From NCBI RefSeq assembly GCF_028823535.1, contig NZ_JAQIYM010000010.1, positions 241,804 to 305,803 of the forward strand: a stretch of 64,000 nucleotides of DNA, given 5' to 3'. The translations under genes were made by a program, and so were the position numbers. The notes under the pieces are model-generated. The model was not told the origin of the DNA. It saw only the letters and a list, made by a program, of their open reading frames with translations, and ran no database searches. Source of the stretch: Pseudomonas serbica. Its GTDB lineage: Bacteria; Pseudomonadota; Gammaproteobacteria; Pseudomonadales; Pseudomonadaceae. This document shows, one piece after another, positions 35,269-44,185 of this stretch; position 1 is the stretch's first letter, and each line of letters begins with the position of its first letter.

Positions 35269-35706
35269 TTATTCCTCGAACTTGCCGCCAGCTGCTTCGA
35301 TAGCCGCACGCGCACCTTTGGTGGCGCCGATTCCCTTGCCGATAGTGACAGCGCGAGTCACTTCACCGGACAGCATGATTTTCACACGCTGTACGTTGAC
35401 GTTGATCACGTTGGCATCTTTCAGGGACTGCACGGTGACGATGTCGCCTTCCACTTTGGCCAGCTCGGACAGACGCACTTCTGCGCGGTCCATGGCTTTC
35501 AGGGAAACGAAACCGAACTTCGGCAGGCGACGATGCAGCGGCTGTTGACCGCCTTCAAAGCCTGGAGCAATGGTGCCACCGGAGCGGGAAGTCTGACCTT
35601 TGTGACCACGGCCACCAGTCTTACCCAAACCACTACCGATACCACGGCCCGGACGATGCTTTTCGCGACGGGAACCCGGCGCTGGACTCAGATCATTGAG
35701 TTTCAT
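35269..35706 (-). CDS. rplO: 50S ribosomal protein L15
   Basis: 145 aa. N-terminus MKLNDLSPAPGSRREKHRPG with the Gly-rich GRGIGSGLGKTGGRGHKGQ region and a C-terminal KIMLSGEVTRAVTIGKGIGATKGARAAIE. Assembly protein of the large subunit. Only three bases separate it from rpmD, and its stop is adjacent to the secY start. Confidence 0.98.
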   Translation of the reverse strand: MKLNDLSPAPGSRREKHRPGRGIGSGLGKTGGRGHKGQTSRSGGTIAPGFEGGQQPLHRRLPKFGFVSLKAMDRAEVRLSELAKVEGDIVTVQSLKDANVINVNVQRVKIMLSGEVTRAVTIGKGIGATKGARAAIEAAGGKFEE

Positions 35707-35709
35707 CGA

Positions 35710-35886
35710 TTAACCCTCGACACGCAGCATGTAGTAAGCCTTGTTGATCATCCCGCGATTCTCGGGAGTATCCTGGACTTCTACAGTGTGACCGATGCGA
35801 CGCAGACCCAGACCCTTAACGCACAGTTTGTGGTTAGGGATGCGGCCGGTCATGCTTTTGATCAGCGTAACTTTAACGGTAGCCAT
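35710..35886 (-). CDS. rpmD: 50S ribosomal protein L30
   Basis: 58 aa, read from the minus strand: [20 protein letters not shown], then [19 protein letters not shown] and the end YYMLRVEG. Typical bacterial L30. Tightly packed between rpsE (2-base gap) and rplO (3-base gap). Confidence 0.97.
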
Positions 35887-35888
35887 GA

Positions 35889-36389
35889 TCAGAAGATCTC
35901 CTTGACGCTTTTGCCACGCTTGGCGGCAATGGATTCAGGAGACTGCATAGCCTTCAGACCCTTGAAAGTGGCGTGAACCACGTTTACAGGGTTAGTCGAG
36001 CCGTAGCACTTGGCCAGAACGTTCTGAACGCCAGCAACTTCGAGAACGGCACGCATTGCGCCGCCAGCGATGATACCGGTACCTTCAGAAGCAGGCTGCA
36101 TGTACACCTTCGAAGCGCCATGGGCGGACTTCATTGCGTACTGCAGGGTGGTGCCGTTCAGATCAACCTGGATCATGTTGCGGCGAGCAGCTTCCATTGC
36201 CTTCTGGATCGCAGCAGGCACTTCACGCGACTTGCCACGGCCGAAGCCAACACGCCCTTTACCATCACCCACCACGGTCAACGCGGTGAAAGTGAAGATA
36301 CGGCCGCCTTTAACGGTTTTGGCTACGCGGTTAACTTGAACCAGCTTCTCGATGTAGCCTTCGTCGCGCTTTTGGTCGTTATTTGACAT
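35889..36389 (-). CDS. rpsE: 30S ribosomal protein S5
   Basis: 166 aa. Double-stranded-RNA-binding-like N-terminal domain ([21 protein letters not shown]) and the [19 protein letters not shown] loop, involved in translational fidelity. The spectinomycin-contact loop (residues about 20-30) appears wild type. Three bases downstream of rplR. Confidence 0.98.
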
Positions 36390-36392
36390 AAC

Positions 36393-36743
36393 TTAGAACT
36401 CCAGCCCAGCTTCACGAGCAGCATCAGCCAGCGCTTTAACGCGGCCGTGGTACTTGAAGCCAGAGCGGTCGAAAGCCACCTGCGAGACGCCAGCGGCCTT
36501 AGCACGCGTAGCGACCAGCTGGCCAACCTTAGTGGCCGCGTCGATGTTGCCAGTGGCGCCATCACGCAGTTCTTTATCCAAAGTCGAGGCGCTTGCCAGG
36601 ACTTTGTTGCCGTCGGCCGAAATGACCTGGGCGTAGATGTGCTGCGAAGAGCGGAACACGCAGAGACGCACGACTTCGAGTTCGTGCATTTTCAGGCGTG
36701 CTTTGCGAGCGCGACGCAGTCGAGTAACTTTTTTGTCGGTCAT
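36393..36743 (-). CDS. rplR: 50S ribosomal protein L18
   Basis: 116 aa. Starts MTDKKVTRLRRARKAR and contains SSQHIYAQVISADGNKVLASAST and the terminal FDRSGFKYHGRVKALADAARE. Binds 5S rRNA. Ten bases downstream of rplF. Confidence 0.98.
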   Translation of the reverse strand: MTDKKVTRLRRARKARLKMHELEVVRLCVFRSSQHIYAQVISADGNKVLASASTLDKELRDGATGNIDAATKVGQLVATRAKAAGVSQVAFDRSGFKYHGRVKALADAAREAGLEF

Positions 36744-36753
36744 TTGCTATGCC

Positions 36754-37287
36754 CTACTTCTTCTTGGCTTCTTTACGACGGACGACTTCGTCCGCGTAGC
36801 GCACACCTTTGCCTTTGTACGGCTCTGGTGGACGGAAGTCGCGGATCTCGGCGGCCACTTGACCTACCAGCTGCTTGTCGATGCCCTTGATCAGGATATC
36901 GGTCTGGCTAGGAGTCTCAGCGGTGATGCCTTCCGGCAGTTCGTAATCCACTGGATGCGAGAAGCCAAGAGCCAGGTTCAGCACTGTGCCTTTTGCTTGC
37001 GCTTTGTAACCAACACCGACCAGCTGGAGCTTGCGCTCGAAGCCTTGGCTTACGCCTTGGACCATGTTGTTTACCAACGCACGAGTGGTACCAGCCATTG
37101 CGCGAGTTTGTTGATCGCCATTGCGAGCAGCGAAACGCAGCTCACCAGCTTCTTCAACGATCTCAACGGACGAATGGATGTTCAGTTCGAGAGTGCCCTT
37201 GGCACCCTTCACCGAAAGCTGTTGGCCTGCGAATTTTACTTCGACGCCGGCTGGCAGCTTAACGGGGTTCTTAGCGACGCGAGACAT
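36754..37287 (-). CDS. rplF: 50S ribosomal protein L6
   Basis: 177 aa. MSRVAKNPVKLPAGVEV, two homologous alpha/beta domains, and the C-terminal PEPYKGKGVRYADEVVRRKEAKKK motif. Located near the sarcin-ricin loop. Gap of 12 bases to rpsH. Confidence 0.98.
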   Translation of the reverse strand: MSRVAKNPVKLPAGVEVKFAGQQLSVKGAKGTLELNIHSSVEIVEEAGELRFAARNGDQQTRAMAGTTRALVNNMVQGVSQGFERKLQLVGVGYKAQAKGTVLNLALGFSHPVDYELPEGITAETPSQTDILIKGIDKQLVGQVAAEIRDFRPPEPYKGKGVRYADEVVRRKEAKKK

Positions 37288-37299
37288 GCTTATCCCCCC

Positions 37300-37692
37300 T
37301 TAGAACACAGTGCAAAGAACTTCGCCGCCGACACCGGCAGCGCGCGCAGCACGATCAGTCATCACACCCTTGTTGGTGGAGACGATAGACACACCGAGAC
37401 CGCCACGAACTTTTGGCAGATCATCGACGGACTTGTACTGACGCAGGCCTGGACGGCTAACGCGCTTCACTTCTTCGATAACCGGACGGCCTTCGAAGTA
37501 TTTCAGCTCGATAGACAGCAGTGGTTTGGTTTCGCTGCTGATCTGATAACCCGCGATGTAACCTTCGTCCTTCAGGACTTTGGCAACAGCTACCTTCAAC
37601 GTGGAAGATGGCATGCTTACGACGGACTTTTCAGCCATCTGGGCATTACGGATTCGAGTTAGCATGTCCGCTAACGGGTCCTGCATACTCAT
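37300..37692 (-). CDS. rpsH: 30S ribosomal protein S8
   Basis: 130 aa. MSMQDPLADMLTRIRNAQ N-terminus and the C-terminal GGLGVSIVSTNKGVMTDRAAR. In E. coli S8 binds helix 21 of 16S rRNA and represses the spc operon through the rplE mRNA. Here a 208-base gap with its own promoter and hairpins precedes it, making it the first gene of a separate unit rpsH to rpmJ. Confidence 0.98.
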   Translation of the reverse strand: MSMQDPLADMLTRIRNAQMAEKSVVSMPSSTLKVAVAKVLKDEGYIAGYQISSETKPLLSIELKYFEGRPVIEEVKRVSRPGLRQYKSVDDLPKVRGGLGVSIVSTNKGVMTDRAARAAGVGGEVLCTVF

Positions 37693-37760
37693 GGGCTAGA
37701 CGCTCCTAATACAGAAAAATTAGCCTTGCGGCTACTACGTGTCGCCGAGAATCTCCGGGT

Positions 37761-37785
37761 AAAAAAACACGGGCTCAGGCGAGCC
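37761..37785 (-). promoter_or_regulatory. Leader hairpin with T7 tract in the rpsH 5' region (possible attenuator)
   Basis: On the minus strand a 5-bp stem GGCTC-GCCT-GAGCC begins within about ten bases of the expected transcript start and is followed by CGTG and seven T. This looks like a very short terminator at the extreme 5' end of the rpsH leader. The stem is weak, so it may act as an attenuator or be fortuitous. Confidence 0.45.
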
Positions 37786-37789
37786 GGGT

Positions 37790-37818
37790 ATTCTAGACAC
37801 ACTCCGGAAATGAAACAA
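37790..37818 (-). promoter_or_regulatory. Promoter of the rpsH-rpmJ unit
   Basis: On the minus strand TTGTTT-N17-TAGAAT. The -35 lies inside the 3' arm and T tract of the hairpin at 37814-37837. A GC-rich stretch (CCCGGC) follows the -10, as in stringently controlled promoters. The leader to the rpsH ATG is about 90 bases. Confidence 0.7.
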
Positions 37819-37837
37819 GCCCCAAAAGGGGCTTGTT
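37814..37837 (-). terminator. Hairpin between rpsN and rpsH, overlapping the rpsH promoter
   Basis: A perfect 10-bp stem AACAAGCCCC / GGGGCTTGTT with loop AAAA (TTTT on the minus strand), followed on the minus strand by TCATTT. It is 64 bases past the rpsN stop. Likely terminator or attenuator of the rpsJ-rpsN unit. Confidence 0.75.
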
Positions 37838-37900
37838 CCAGATTCAAGGCCACCGGTGGTCAGGTTCTTGCGAACCTTCGCACCGAGACTTTGACAGTAC

Positions 37901-38206
37901 TTACCAGCTGGCTTTAACCAGACCTGGTACGTCACCACGCATTGCCGCTTCACGCAGTTTGTTACGGCCAAGGCCGAACTTGCGGTAAACGCCGTGTGGA
38001 CGACCGGTCAGGCGGCAGCGGTTACGCATGCGCGAAGCGCTTGCGTCACGTGGCTGCTTCTGCAGGGCTACTGTAGCTTCCCAACGCGCTTCTGGACTTG
38101 CGTTCAGATCAACGATGATAGCTTTCAGTGCTGCACGCTTCTTGGCGTACTTGGCAACCGTGAGCTGACGCTTCAGCTCGCGGTTTTTCATGCTCATCTT
38201 GGCCAT
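37901..38206 (-). CDS. rpsN: 30S ribosomal protein S14
   Basis: 101 aa. MAKMSMKNRELKRQLTVAKYAKKR start and the C-terminal RFGLGRNKLRE-type segment (here KFGLGRNKLREAAMRGDVPGLVKASW). The long zinc-free type. ATG at 38206; the frame upstream lies in the rplE end. Last gene before the unusual 208-base gap. Confidence 0.97.
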   Translation of the reverse strand: MAKMSMKNRELKRQLTVAKYAKKRAALKAIIVDLNASPEARWEATVALQKQPRDASASRMRNRCRLTGRPHGVYRKFGLGRNKLREAAMRGDVPGLVKASW

Positions 38207-38219
38207 GGTCCTACTCCAA

Positions 38220-38759
38220 TCAGTTGCGGAACGGGAATTTGAACGCACGCAGCAGAGCGCGGCCTTCATCATCGTTCTTGGCAGTGGTGGTCAGGGTGAT
38301 GTCCAGACCGCGGAGAGCATCGATCTTGTCGTAGTCGATTTCCGGGAAGATGATCTGCTCTTTCACGCCCATGCTGTAGTTACCACGACCATCGAAGGAC
38401 TTGGCATTCAGGCCGCGGAAGTCGCGAACCCGAGGCAGGGAGATCGACAGCAGACGATCCAGGAACTCGTACATACGCTCACGGCGCAGGGTCACTTTGA
38501 CGCCGATCGGCCAACCTTCACGGACTTTAAAGCCAGCGATGGATTTGCGAGCGTAGGTCACAACGACTTTCTGGCCGGTGATCTTTTCCAGGTCAGCAAC
38601 AGCGTGCTCGATGACTTTTTTGTCGCCGATCGCTTCGCCCAGACCCATGTTCAGGGTGATTTTGGTAACGCGCGGAACTTCCATCACGTTCGAAAGCTTA
38701 AGTTCTTCCTTAAGTTTCGGAGCGATTTCCTTCCGGTAAATCTCTTTTAGTCGTGCCAT
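38220..38759 (-). CDS. rplE: 50S ribosomal protein L5
   Basis: 179 aa. MARLKEIYRKEIAPKLKEE, with conserved NVMEVPRVTKITLNMGLGEA and GGNYSMGVKEQIIFPEIDYD-type sequence (RGNYSMGVKEQ). Binds 5S rRNA and the P-site tRNA region. Its mRNA start is the S8 target in E. coli. Gap of 13 bases to rpsN. Confidence 0.98.
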   Translation of the reverse strand: MARLKEIYRKEIAPKLKEELKLSNVMEVPRVTKITLNMGLGEAIGDKKVIEHAVADLEKITGQKVVVTYARKSIAGFKVREGWPIGVKVTLRRERMYEFLDRLLSISLPRVRDFRGLNAKSFDGRGNYSMGVKEQIIFPEIDYDKIDALRGLDITLTTTAKNDDEGRALLRAFKFPFRN

Positions 38760-38779
38760 GGTCTTCTACCTAGCAGTGT

Positions 38780-39094
38780 TCAAGCATCAACCGCTTTTTG
38801 GGTCGACTTGAAGACACGAATTTTCTTACCGTCTTCTACTTTGAAACCAACGCGGTCAGCCTTGTTGGTTTCGCCGTTGAAGATGGCTACGTTAGAAGCG
38901 TGCAGTGGCGCTTCTTTCTCGACGATACCGCCTTGTACGCCCGACATCGGGTTAGGCTTGGTATGACGCTTGACCAGGTTCAGACCACCAACAACCAGAC
39001 GGTTGTCAGCAAGAACCTTCAGCACCTTACCGCGCTTACCTTTGTCTTTGCCGGCGATCACGATGATCTCGTCGTCACGACGAATCTTTTGCAT
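38780..39094 (-). CDS. rplX: 50S ribosomal protein L24
   Basis: 104 aa. KOW-domain protein starting MQKIRRDDEIIVIAGKDKGK and containing GGLNLVKRHTKPNP. An assembly initiator near the exit tunnel. Twenty bases before rplE, 11 after rplN. Confidence 0.97.
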   Translation of the reverse strand: MQKIRRDDEIIVIAGKDKGKRGKVLKVLADNRLVVGGLNLVKRHTKPNPMSGVQGGIVEKEAPLHASNVAIFNGETNKADRVGFKVEDGKKIRVFKSTQKAVDA

Positions 39095-39105
39095 GTCGGA
39101 TCTCC

Positions 39106-39474
39106 TTACAGCACTTCTGGGGCGAGCGAGACGATCTTCATGAACTTCTCAGTACGAAGTTCACGGGTCACTGGCCCAAAGATACGGGTGCCGATCGGCT
39201 CTTGCTTGTTGTTCAGAAGAACAGCAGCGTTGCCATCAAAGCGGATAATGGAGCCATCAGCACGACGTACGCCGTGACGAGTGCGGACTACAACAGCAGT
39301 CATCACTTGGCCTTTTTTCACTTTACCGCGAGGAATTGCTTCCTTCACGGTAACCTTGATGATGTCACCGATACCAGCGTAACGACGATGGGAGCCACCC
39401 AGCACCTTGATGCACATAACACGGCGAGCGCCGCTGTTATCGGCCACATCGAGCATGGATTGAGTCTGAATCAT
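39106..39474 (-). CDS. rplN: 50S ribosomal protein L14
   Basis: 122 aa. MIQTQSMLDVADNSGARRVMC start, and GDIIKVTVKEAIPRGKVKKGQ. In E. coli this is the first gene of the spc operon with its own promoter; here only 23 bases separate it from rpsQ and I see no promoter, so it appears to belong to the S10 transcript. Confidence 0.98.
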   Translation of the reverse strand: MIQTQSMLDVADNSGARRVMCIKVLGGSHRRYAGIGDIIKVTVKEAIPRGKVKKGQVMTAVVVRTRHGVRRADGSIIRFDGNAAVLLNNKQEPIGTRIFGPVTRELRTEKFMKIVSLAPEVL

Positions 39475-39497
39475 ATAATTTCTCCGACCCCTAGTCC

Positions 39498-39764
39498 TTA
39501 GACTTCCACAGCGCGTTCGAGAACATCAACCAGCGCCCAAGACTTGGTCTTGGCCAAAGGACGAGTTTCACGAATAGTGACTTTGTCGCCGATGTGGCAC
39601 TGATTGGTTTCGTCGTGCGCGTGCAGCTTAGTCGAACGCTTAACGTATTTACCGTAGATCGGGTGCTTAACGCGACGCTCGATCAGAACGGTGATGGTTT
39701 TGTCCATCTTGTCGCTGACAACACGGCCAGTCAGCGTACGGACAGTTTTTTCGGCTTCAGCCAT
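39498..39764 (-). CDS. rpsQ: 30S ribosomal protein S17
   Basis: 88 aa. RTLTGRVVSDKMDKTITVLIERRVKHPIYGKYV and the typical DKVTIRETRPLAKTKSW of the OB-fold S17. Two bases after the rpmC stop. Confidence 0.97.
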   Translation of the reverse strand: MAEAEKTVRTLTGRVVSDKMDKTITVLIERRVKHPIYGKYVKRSTKLHAHDETNQCHIGDKVTIRETRPLAKTKSWALVDVLERAVEV

Positions 39765-39766
39765 GA

Positions 39767-39958
39767 TTACTTACCTGCCTGCTGGTTGAGCACAGTCTTC
39801 ACGCGAGCGATGTCACGCTTAACTTGCGAGAGCAGATGAGACTGCCCCAACTGGCCAGTTGCTTTCTGCATACGCAGATTGAACTGGTCGCGCAGCAGGC
39901 CGAGCAGTTGCTCGTTCAGCTGCTGTGCGGATTTTTCACGAAGTTCATTCGCTTTCAT
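39767..39958 (-). CDS. rpmC: 50S ribosomal protein L29
   Basis: 63 aa. [22 protein letters not shown], a two-helix protein at the exit tunnel. The start is ATG 39958, whose A is also the last base of the rplP stop; a GTG just upstream gives one extra residue and is less likely. Length matches the E. coli protein. Confidence 0.97.
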
Positions 39959-40371
39959 CACATCACCGTCCGTTTAACAAAGGAGGTGGCGAGCGGCAGC
40001 TTTGCAGCAGCCAGGGCGAAAGCCTCACGCGCCAGCTCTTCAGAAACACCCTCGATTTCATACAGGACTTTGCCTGGCTGAATCTGGGCAACCCAGTATT
40101 CCACGTTACCCTTACCTTTACCCATCCGAACCTCGAGAGGCTTTTTGGAGATCGGCTTGTCCGGGAATACACGGATCCAGATCTTGCCGCCACGTTTTAC
40201 GTGACGGGTCAGAGCACGACGCGCTGACTCGATCTGACGAGCGGTGAGACGACCACGAGCTACAGACTTCAGCGCGAACTCGCCGAAGCTGACTTTGCTA
40301 CCGCGCAATGCCAGGCCACGGTTGTGACCAGTCATTTGCTTGCGGAACTTCGTACGCTTTGGTTGCAACAT
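39958..40371 (-). CDS. rplP: 50S ribosomal protein L16
   Basis: 137 aa. [21 protein letters not shown] and [27 protein letters not shown]16 lies at the A site. Overlaps rpmC by one base and follows rpsC by 12 bases. Confidence 0.98.
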
Positions 40372-40383
40372 TTGGCGTACCCC

Positions 40384-41070
40384 TTACTTAGCAGCTTTTT
40401 TACGAGGCGCTGGTGCTTGTGGTTTCAGTTCTTCTTGGCGACCACCAATTACTTCGCCTTTGAAGATCCAAACCTTTACACCGATCACACCGTAGGTGGT
40501 GTGAGCTTCGTAGTTGGCATAGTCGATGTCGGCACGCAGGGTGTGCAATGGCACACGACCTTCGCGATACCATTCAGTACGTGCGATTTCAGCACCGCCG
40601 AGACGACCGCTCACTTGGATTTTGATGCCTTTGGCACCAATGCGCATGGCGTTCTGAACAGCGCGCTTCATAGCGCGACGGAACATTACGCGACGCTCCA
40701 GCTGCTGAGCTACGCTCTGCGCAACCAGCATACCGTCGAGCTCCGGCTTGCGGATCTCTTCGATATTGATGTGCACAGGCACACCCATTTGCTTGGTCAG
40801 GTCCTGGCGCAGTTTCTCAACATCTTCACCTTTCTTCCCGATAACGATACCTGGACGAGCGGTGTGGATGGTGATGCGTGCAGTTTGAGCCGGACGATGG
40901 ATATCGATACGGCTTACGGACGCGCTTTTTAGTTTGTCTTGGAGATACTCACGCACCTTCAGATCTGCGAGCAAATAGTCCGCATAAGTCCGACCGTCTG
41001 CGTACCAGACGGAGGTGTGCTCCTTGACGATTCCCAGGCGAATGCCAATGGGATGTACTTTCTGACCCAT
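40384..41070 (-). CDS. rpsC: 30S ribosomal protein S3
   Basis: 228 aa. MGQKVHPIGIRLGIVKEH start, KH domain with PGIVIGKKGEDVEKLR, and the basic C-terminus. Part of the mRNA entry helicase. ATG at 41070 is chosen because the frame upstream overlaps rplV and lacks similarity. Confidence 0.98.
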   Translation of the reverse strand: MGQKVHPIGIRLGIVKEHTSVWYADGRTYADYLLADLKVREYLQDKLKSASVSRIDIHRPAQTARITIHTARPGIVIGKKGEDVEKLRQDLTKQMGVPVHINIEEIRKPELDGMLVAQSVAQQLERRVMFRRAMKRAVQNAMRIGAKGIKIQVSGRLGGAEIARTEWYREGRVPLHTLRADIDYANYEAHTTYGVIGVKVWIFKGEVIGGRQEELKPQAPAPRKKAAK

Positions 41071-41083
41071 CTCTTCGACTCCG

Positions 41084-41416
41084 TTACTTGTCAGCAACCT
41101 TGACAGTGATATGGCAAGACCGCTTGACGATGCGATCAGCACGGCCTTTGGCACGTGGCATGATGCGCTTCAGCGAACGCCCTTCGTTGACGAAAACGGT
41201 GCTGACTTTCAGGTCATCAACGTCTGCGCCTTCGTTATGCTCGGCGTTGGCTACGGCCGACTCCAGCACTTTCTTCATGATCTCGGCGGCTTTCTTACTG
41301 CTGAAAGCCAACAGGTTGAGCGCTTCGCCCACCTTCTTCCCGCGGATCTGGTCGGCGACCAAGCGGGCTTTCTGGGCGGAGATTCGAGCGCCCGACAACT
41401 TAGCGGCTACTTCCAT
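41084..41416 (-). CDS. rplV: 50S ribosomal protein L22
   Basis: 110 aa. [26 protein letters not shown] and the exit-tunnel hairpin ([15 protein letters not shown]), where macrolide-resistance changes occur; it appears unaltered. Eleven bases after rpsS. Confidence 0.98.
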
Positions 41417-41427
41417 TTCCTAACCCC

Positions 41428-41703
41428 TTAACGCTTGGCTTTCTTGTCTGCCACGTGCCCGCGATAAGTGCGGGTACCGGCGAACTCGCCCAGTTTGTGG
41501 CCGACCATGTCTTCGTTAACGAGAACTGGGACGTGTTGACGACCGTTGTGTACTGCGATGGTCAGACCGACCATTTGTGGCAGGATCATCGAACGACGCG
41601 ACCAGGTTTTCACCGGTTTGCGATCATTCTTTTCCGCCGCCACTTCGATCTTCTTCAGTAGGTGAAGATCGATAAAAGGACCTTTTTTCAGAGAACGTGG
41701 CAC
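41428..41703 (-). CDS. rpsS: 30S ribosomal protein S19
   Basis: 91 aa. MPRSLKKGPFIDLHLLKKIE, IAVHNGRQHVPVLVNEDMVGHKLGEFAGTRTYRGH. Small-subunit head, partner of S13. Sixteen bases after rplB. Confidence 0.98.
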   Translation of the reverse strand: MPRSLKKGPFIDLHLLKKIEVAAEKNDRKPVKTWSRRSMILPQMVGLTIAVHNGRQHVPVLVNEDMVGHKLGEFAGTRTYRGHVADKKAKR

Positions 41704-41719
41704 TGTCGTATCCCTCTAT

Positions 41720-42544
41720 TTACTTGCGACGACGGACGATCATTTTGTCGGTACGCTTATTACCACGAGTCTTCGCGCCCTTAGTCGGGAAGCCCCATGG
41801 CGATACCGGATGACGACCACCAGAGGTACGACCTTCACCACCACCATGTGGGTGGTCAACCGGGTTCATGGCAACACCACGAACGGTTGGGCGAACGCCA
41901 CGCCAGCGTTTGGCACCAGCTTTACCCAGCGAACGCAGGCTGTGCTCGGAGTTCGAGACTTCGCCCAGGGTCGCGCGGCATTCAGCCAGCACTTTACGCA
42001 TCTCACCAGAACGCAGACGCAGGGTCACGTAAACGCCTTCACGAGCGATCAGCTGAGCCGAAGCACCAGCGGAACGAGCGATCTGAGCGCCTTTACCTGG
42101 CTTCAATTCGATGCCGTGTACGGTGCTACCAACTGGAATGTTACGCAGTTGCAGAGCGTTGCCCGGCTTGATCGGCGCCAGGGCACCTGCGATCAGCTGG
42201 TCGCCAGCGCTCACGCCTTTAGGGGCGATGATGTAGCGACGCTCGCCATCTGCGTACAGCAGCAGAGCGATGTGAGCAGTACGGTTTGGATCGTATTCGA
42301 TACGCTCGACAGTGGCAGCGATGCCATCTTTGTCGTTGCGACGGAAATCGACCAGACGATAATGCTGCTTATGACCACCACCGATGTGACGAGTGGTAAT
42401 ACGGCCATTGTTGTTACGACCACCAGACTTCGACTTCTTCTCGAGCAGCGGTGCGTGAGGAGCGCCTTTATGCAGCTCCTGGTTGACCACCTTGACCACA
42501 AAACGGCGGCCAGGGGAAGTCGGTTTGCATTTAACGATTGCCAT
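41720..42544 (-). CDS. rplB: 50S ribosomal protein L2
   Basis: 274 aa. [20 protein letters not shown] start and the peptidyl-transferase-proximal [18 protein letters not shown] segment with the conserved His. Fourteen bases after rplW. Confidence 0.98.
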
Positions 42545-42558
42545 GATGCACCCCTTCC

Positions 42559-42858
42559 TTACTCAGCACTGCTGCTGAAATCGAGATCTTGGCCTGGCTG
42601 AAGGGAGATAACTGCCTTCTTCCAGTCATTACGCTTGCCCAGACCGCGAGCAGTGCGCTTGCTCTTACCCAGAACATTCAGGGTAGTAACACGCTCTACT
42701 TTCACGCTGAACAGGCTTTCGACGGCCTTCTTGATTTCCAGCTTGGTTGCGTCAGTAGCAACCTTGAAAACGAACTGGCCTTTCTTGTCTGCCAGAACCG
42801 TAGCCTTCTCGGAAACGTGCGGGCCAAGCAGAACTTTAAATACGCGTTCCTGGTTCAT
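42559..42858 (-). CDS. rplW: 50S ribosomal protein L23
   Basis: 99 aa. [25 protein letters not shown] and [19 protein letters not shown] C-terminus. Docking site for trigger factor and SRP. Overlaps the rplD stop by four bases. Confidence 0.97.
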
Positions 42859-43457
42859 CCCAGCAGCTCCTCGAATTTCTTCACGGCCGACACGGTGATC
42901 AACACCTTGTCGTATGCGATCAGACTAACTGGATCGGAACCTTGCACGTCACGTACATCTACGTGTGGCAGGTTACGAGCAGCCAGGTACAGGTTCTGAT
43001 CAACAGCGTCCGACACGATCAGAACGTCGGTCAGGCTCATGTTGTTCAGTTTGCCCAGCAGGTCTTTGGTTTTCGGCGTCTCAACGGCGAAATCCTGAAC
43101 CACGACCAGACGATCAGTACGCACCAGCTCAGCAAGGATGGAACGCATTGCTGCGCGGTACATCTTCTTGTTCAGCTTCTGGGAGTGATCCTGAGGACGA
43201 GCTGCGAAAGTGGTACCGCCGCCACGCCAGATTGGGCTACGGATAGTACCGGCACGAGCACGGCCAGTACCTTTCTGACGCCATGGGCGCTTACCGCCAC
43301 CACGAACGTCGGAACGGGTCTTTTGCTGCTTGGAACCCTGACGACCGCCAGCCATGTAGGCCACGACTGCTTGGTGAACCAGCGTCTCGTTGAATTCGCC
43401 GCCAAATGTCAGTTCGGAAACTTCGATCGCTTGAGCGTCATTTACATTTAATTGCAT
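42855..43457 (-). CDS. rplD: 50S ribosomal protein L4
   Basis: 200 aa. Contains the exit-tunnel loop [29 protein letters not shown]. In E. coli L4 also represses the S10 operon through a long leader; the leader here is only about 55 bases, too short for the E. coli structure. Overlaps rplW by four bases. Confidence 0.98.
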
Positions 43458-43469
43458 GTCAGCTTCCCC

Positions 43470-44105
43470 TTAACCGCGAGCCTTGGCTGCTGGACGTACA
43501 ACCAAGTTGCCGCCAGTAGCGCCAGGAACAGCGCCCTTGACCAACAACAGATTGCGTTCAGCGTCCACGCGCACTACTTCGAGGGACTGCACGGTCACGC
43601 GCTCAGCGCCCATATGACCGGACATTTTTTTGCCCTTGAATACACGACCAGGAGTCTGGCACTGGCCGATAGAGCCTGGAACGCGGTGGGATACGGAGTT
43701 ACCGTGGGTGTTATCTTGCCCGCGGAAATTCCAACGCTTGATCGTACCCTGGAAGCCTTTACCCTTGGACTGACCGGTTACATCAACCAGTTGACCAGCG
43801 GCGAAGATTTCAGCGTTGATCAGATCGCCGGCCTGGTACTCGCCTTCTTCAAGGCGGAATTCCATTACGGTACGACCAGCGGCAACGTTCGCTTTAGCGA
43901 AGTGGCCAGCCTGAGCTGCTGTTACACGCGAAGCACGACGCTCGCCGACAGTGACTTGCACTGCACGATAGCCATCGGTCTCTTCAGTTTTGAACTGGGT
44001 GACGCGATTCGGTTCGATCTCAATGACCGTGACCGGAATGGAGACACCTTCTTCGGTGAAAATACGGGTCATACCGCATTTACGACCGACTACACCAATA
44101 GTCAT
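43470..44105 (-). CDS. rplC: 50S ribosomal protein L3
   Basis: 211 aa. MTIGVVGRKCGMTRIFTEEGVSIPVTVIE start and the RWNFRGQDNTHGNSVSHRVPGSIGQCQTPGRVFKGKKMSGH region with the conserved Gln methylation site. ATG 44105 is preferred over an in-frame upstream Met 11 codons earlier. Confidence 0.98.
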   Translation of the reverse strand: MTIGVVGRKCGMTRIFTEEGVSIPVTVIEIEPNRVTQFKTEETDGYRAVQVTVGERRASRVTAAQAGHFAKANVAAGRTVMEFRLEEGEYQAGDLINAEIFAAGQLVDVTGQSKGKGFQGTIKRWNFRGQDNTHGNSVSHRVPGSIGQCQTPGRVFKGKKMSGHMGAERVTVQSLEVVRVDAERNLLLVKGAVPGATGGNLVVRPAAKARG

Positions 44106-44185
44106 GTTGTAAACCTCATGAGTGTACGGGGCTTTCACCCGCTATGGCCGCCCATTTCAGAGCGTTACACGACTAAGACCGAGTC

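Noticed and set aside
33805..35976. 723-codon plus-strand frame across secY, rplO and rpmD
   Set aside because: It spans several certain genes on the other strand, and its composition is Gln/His/Arg-rich as expected for an antisense translation.
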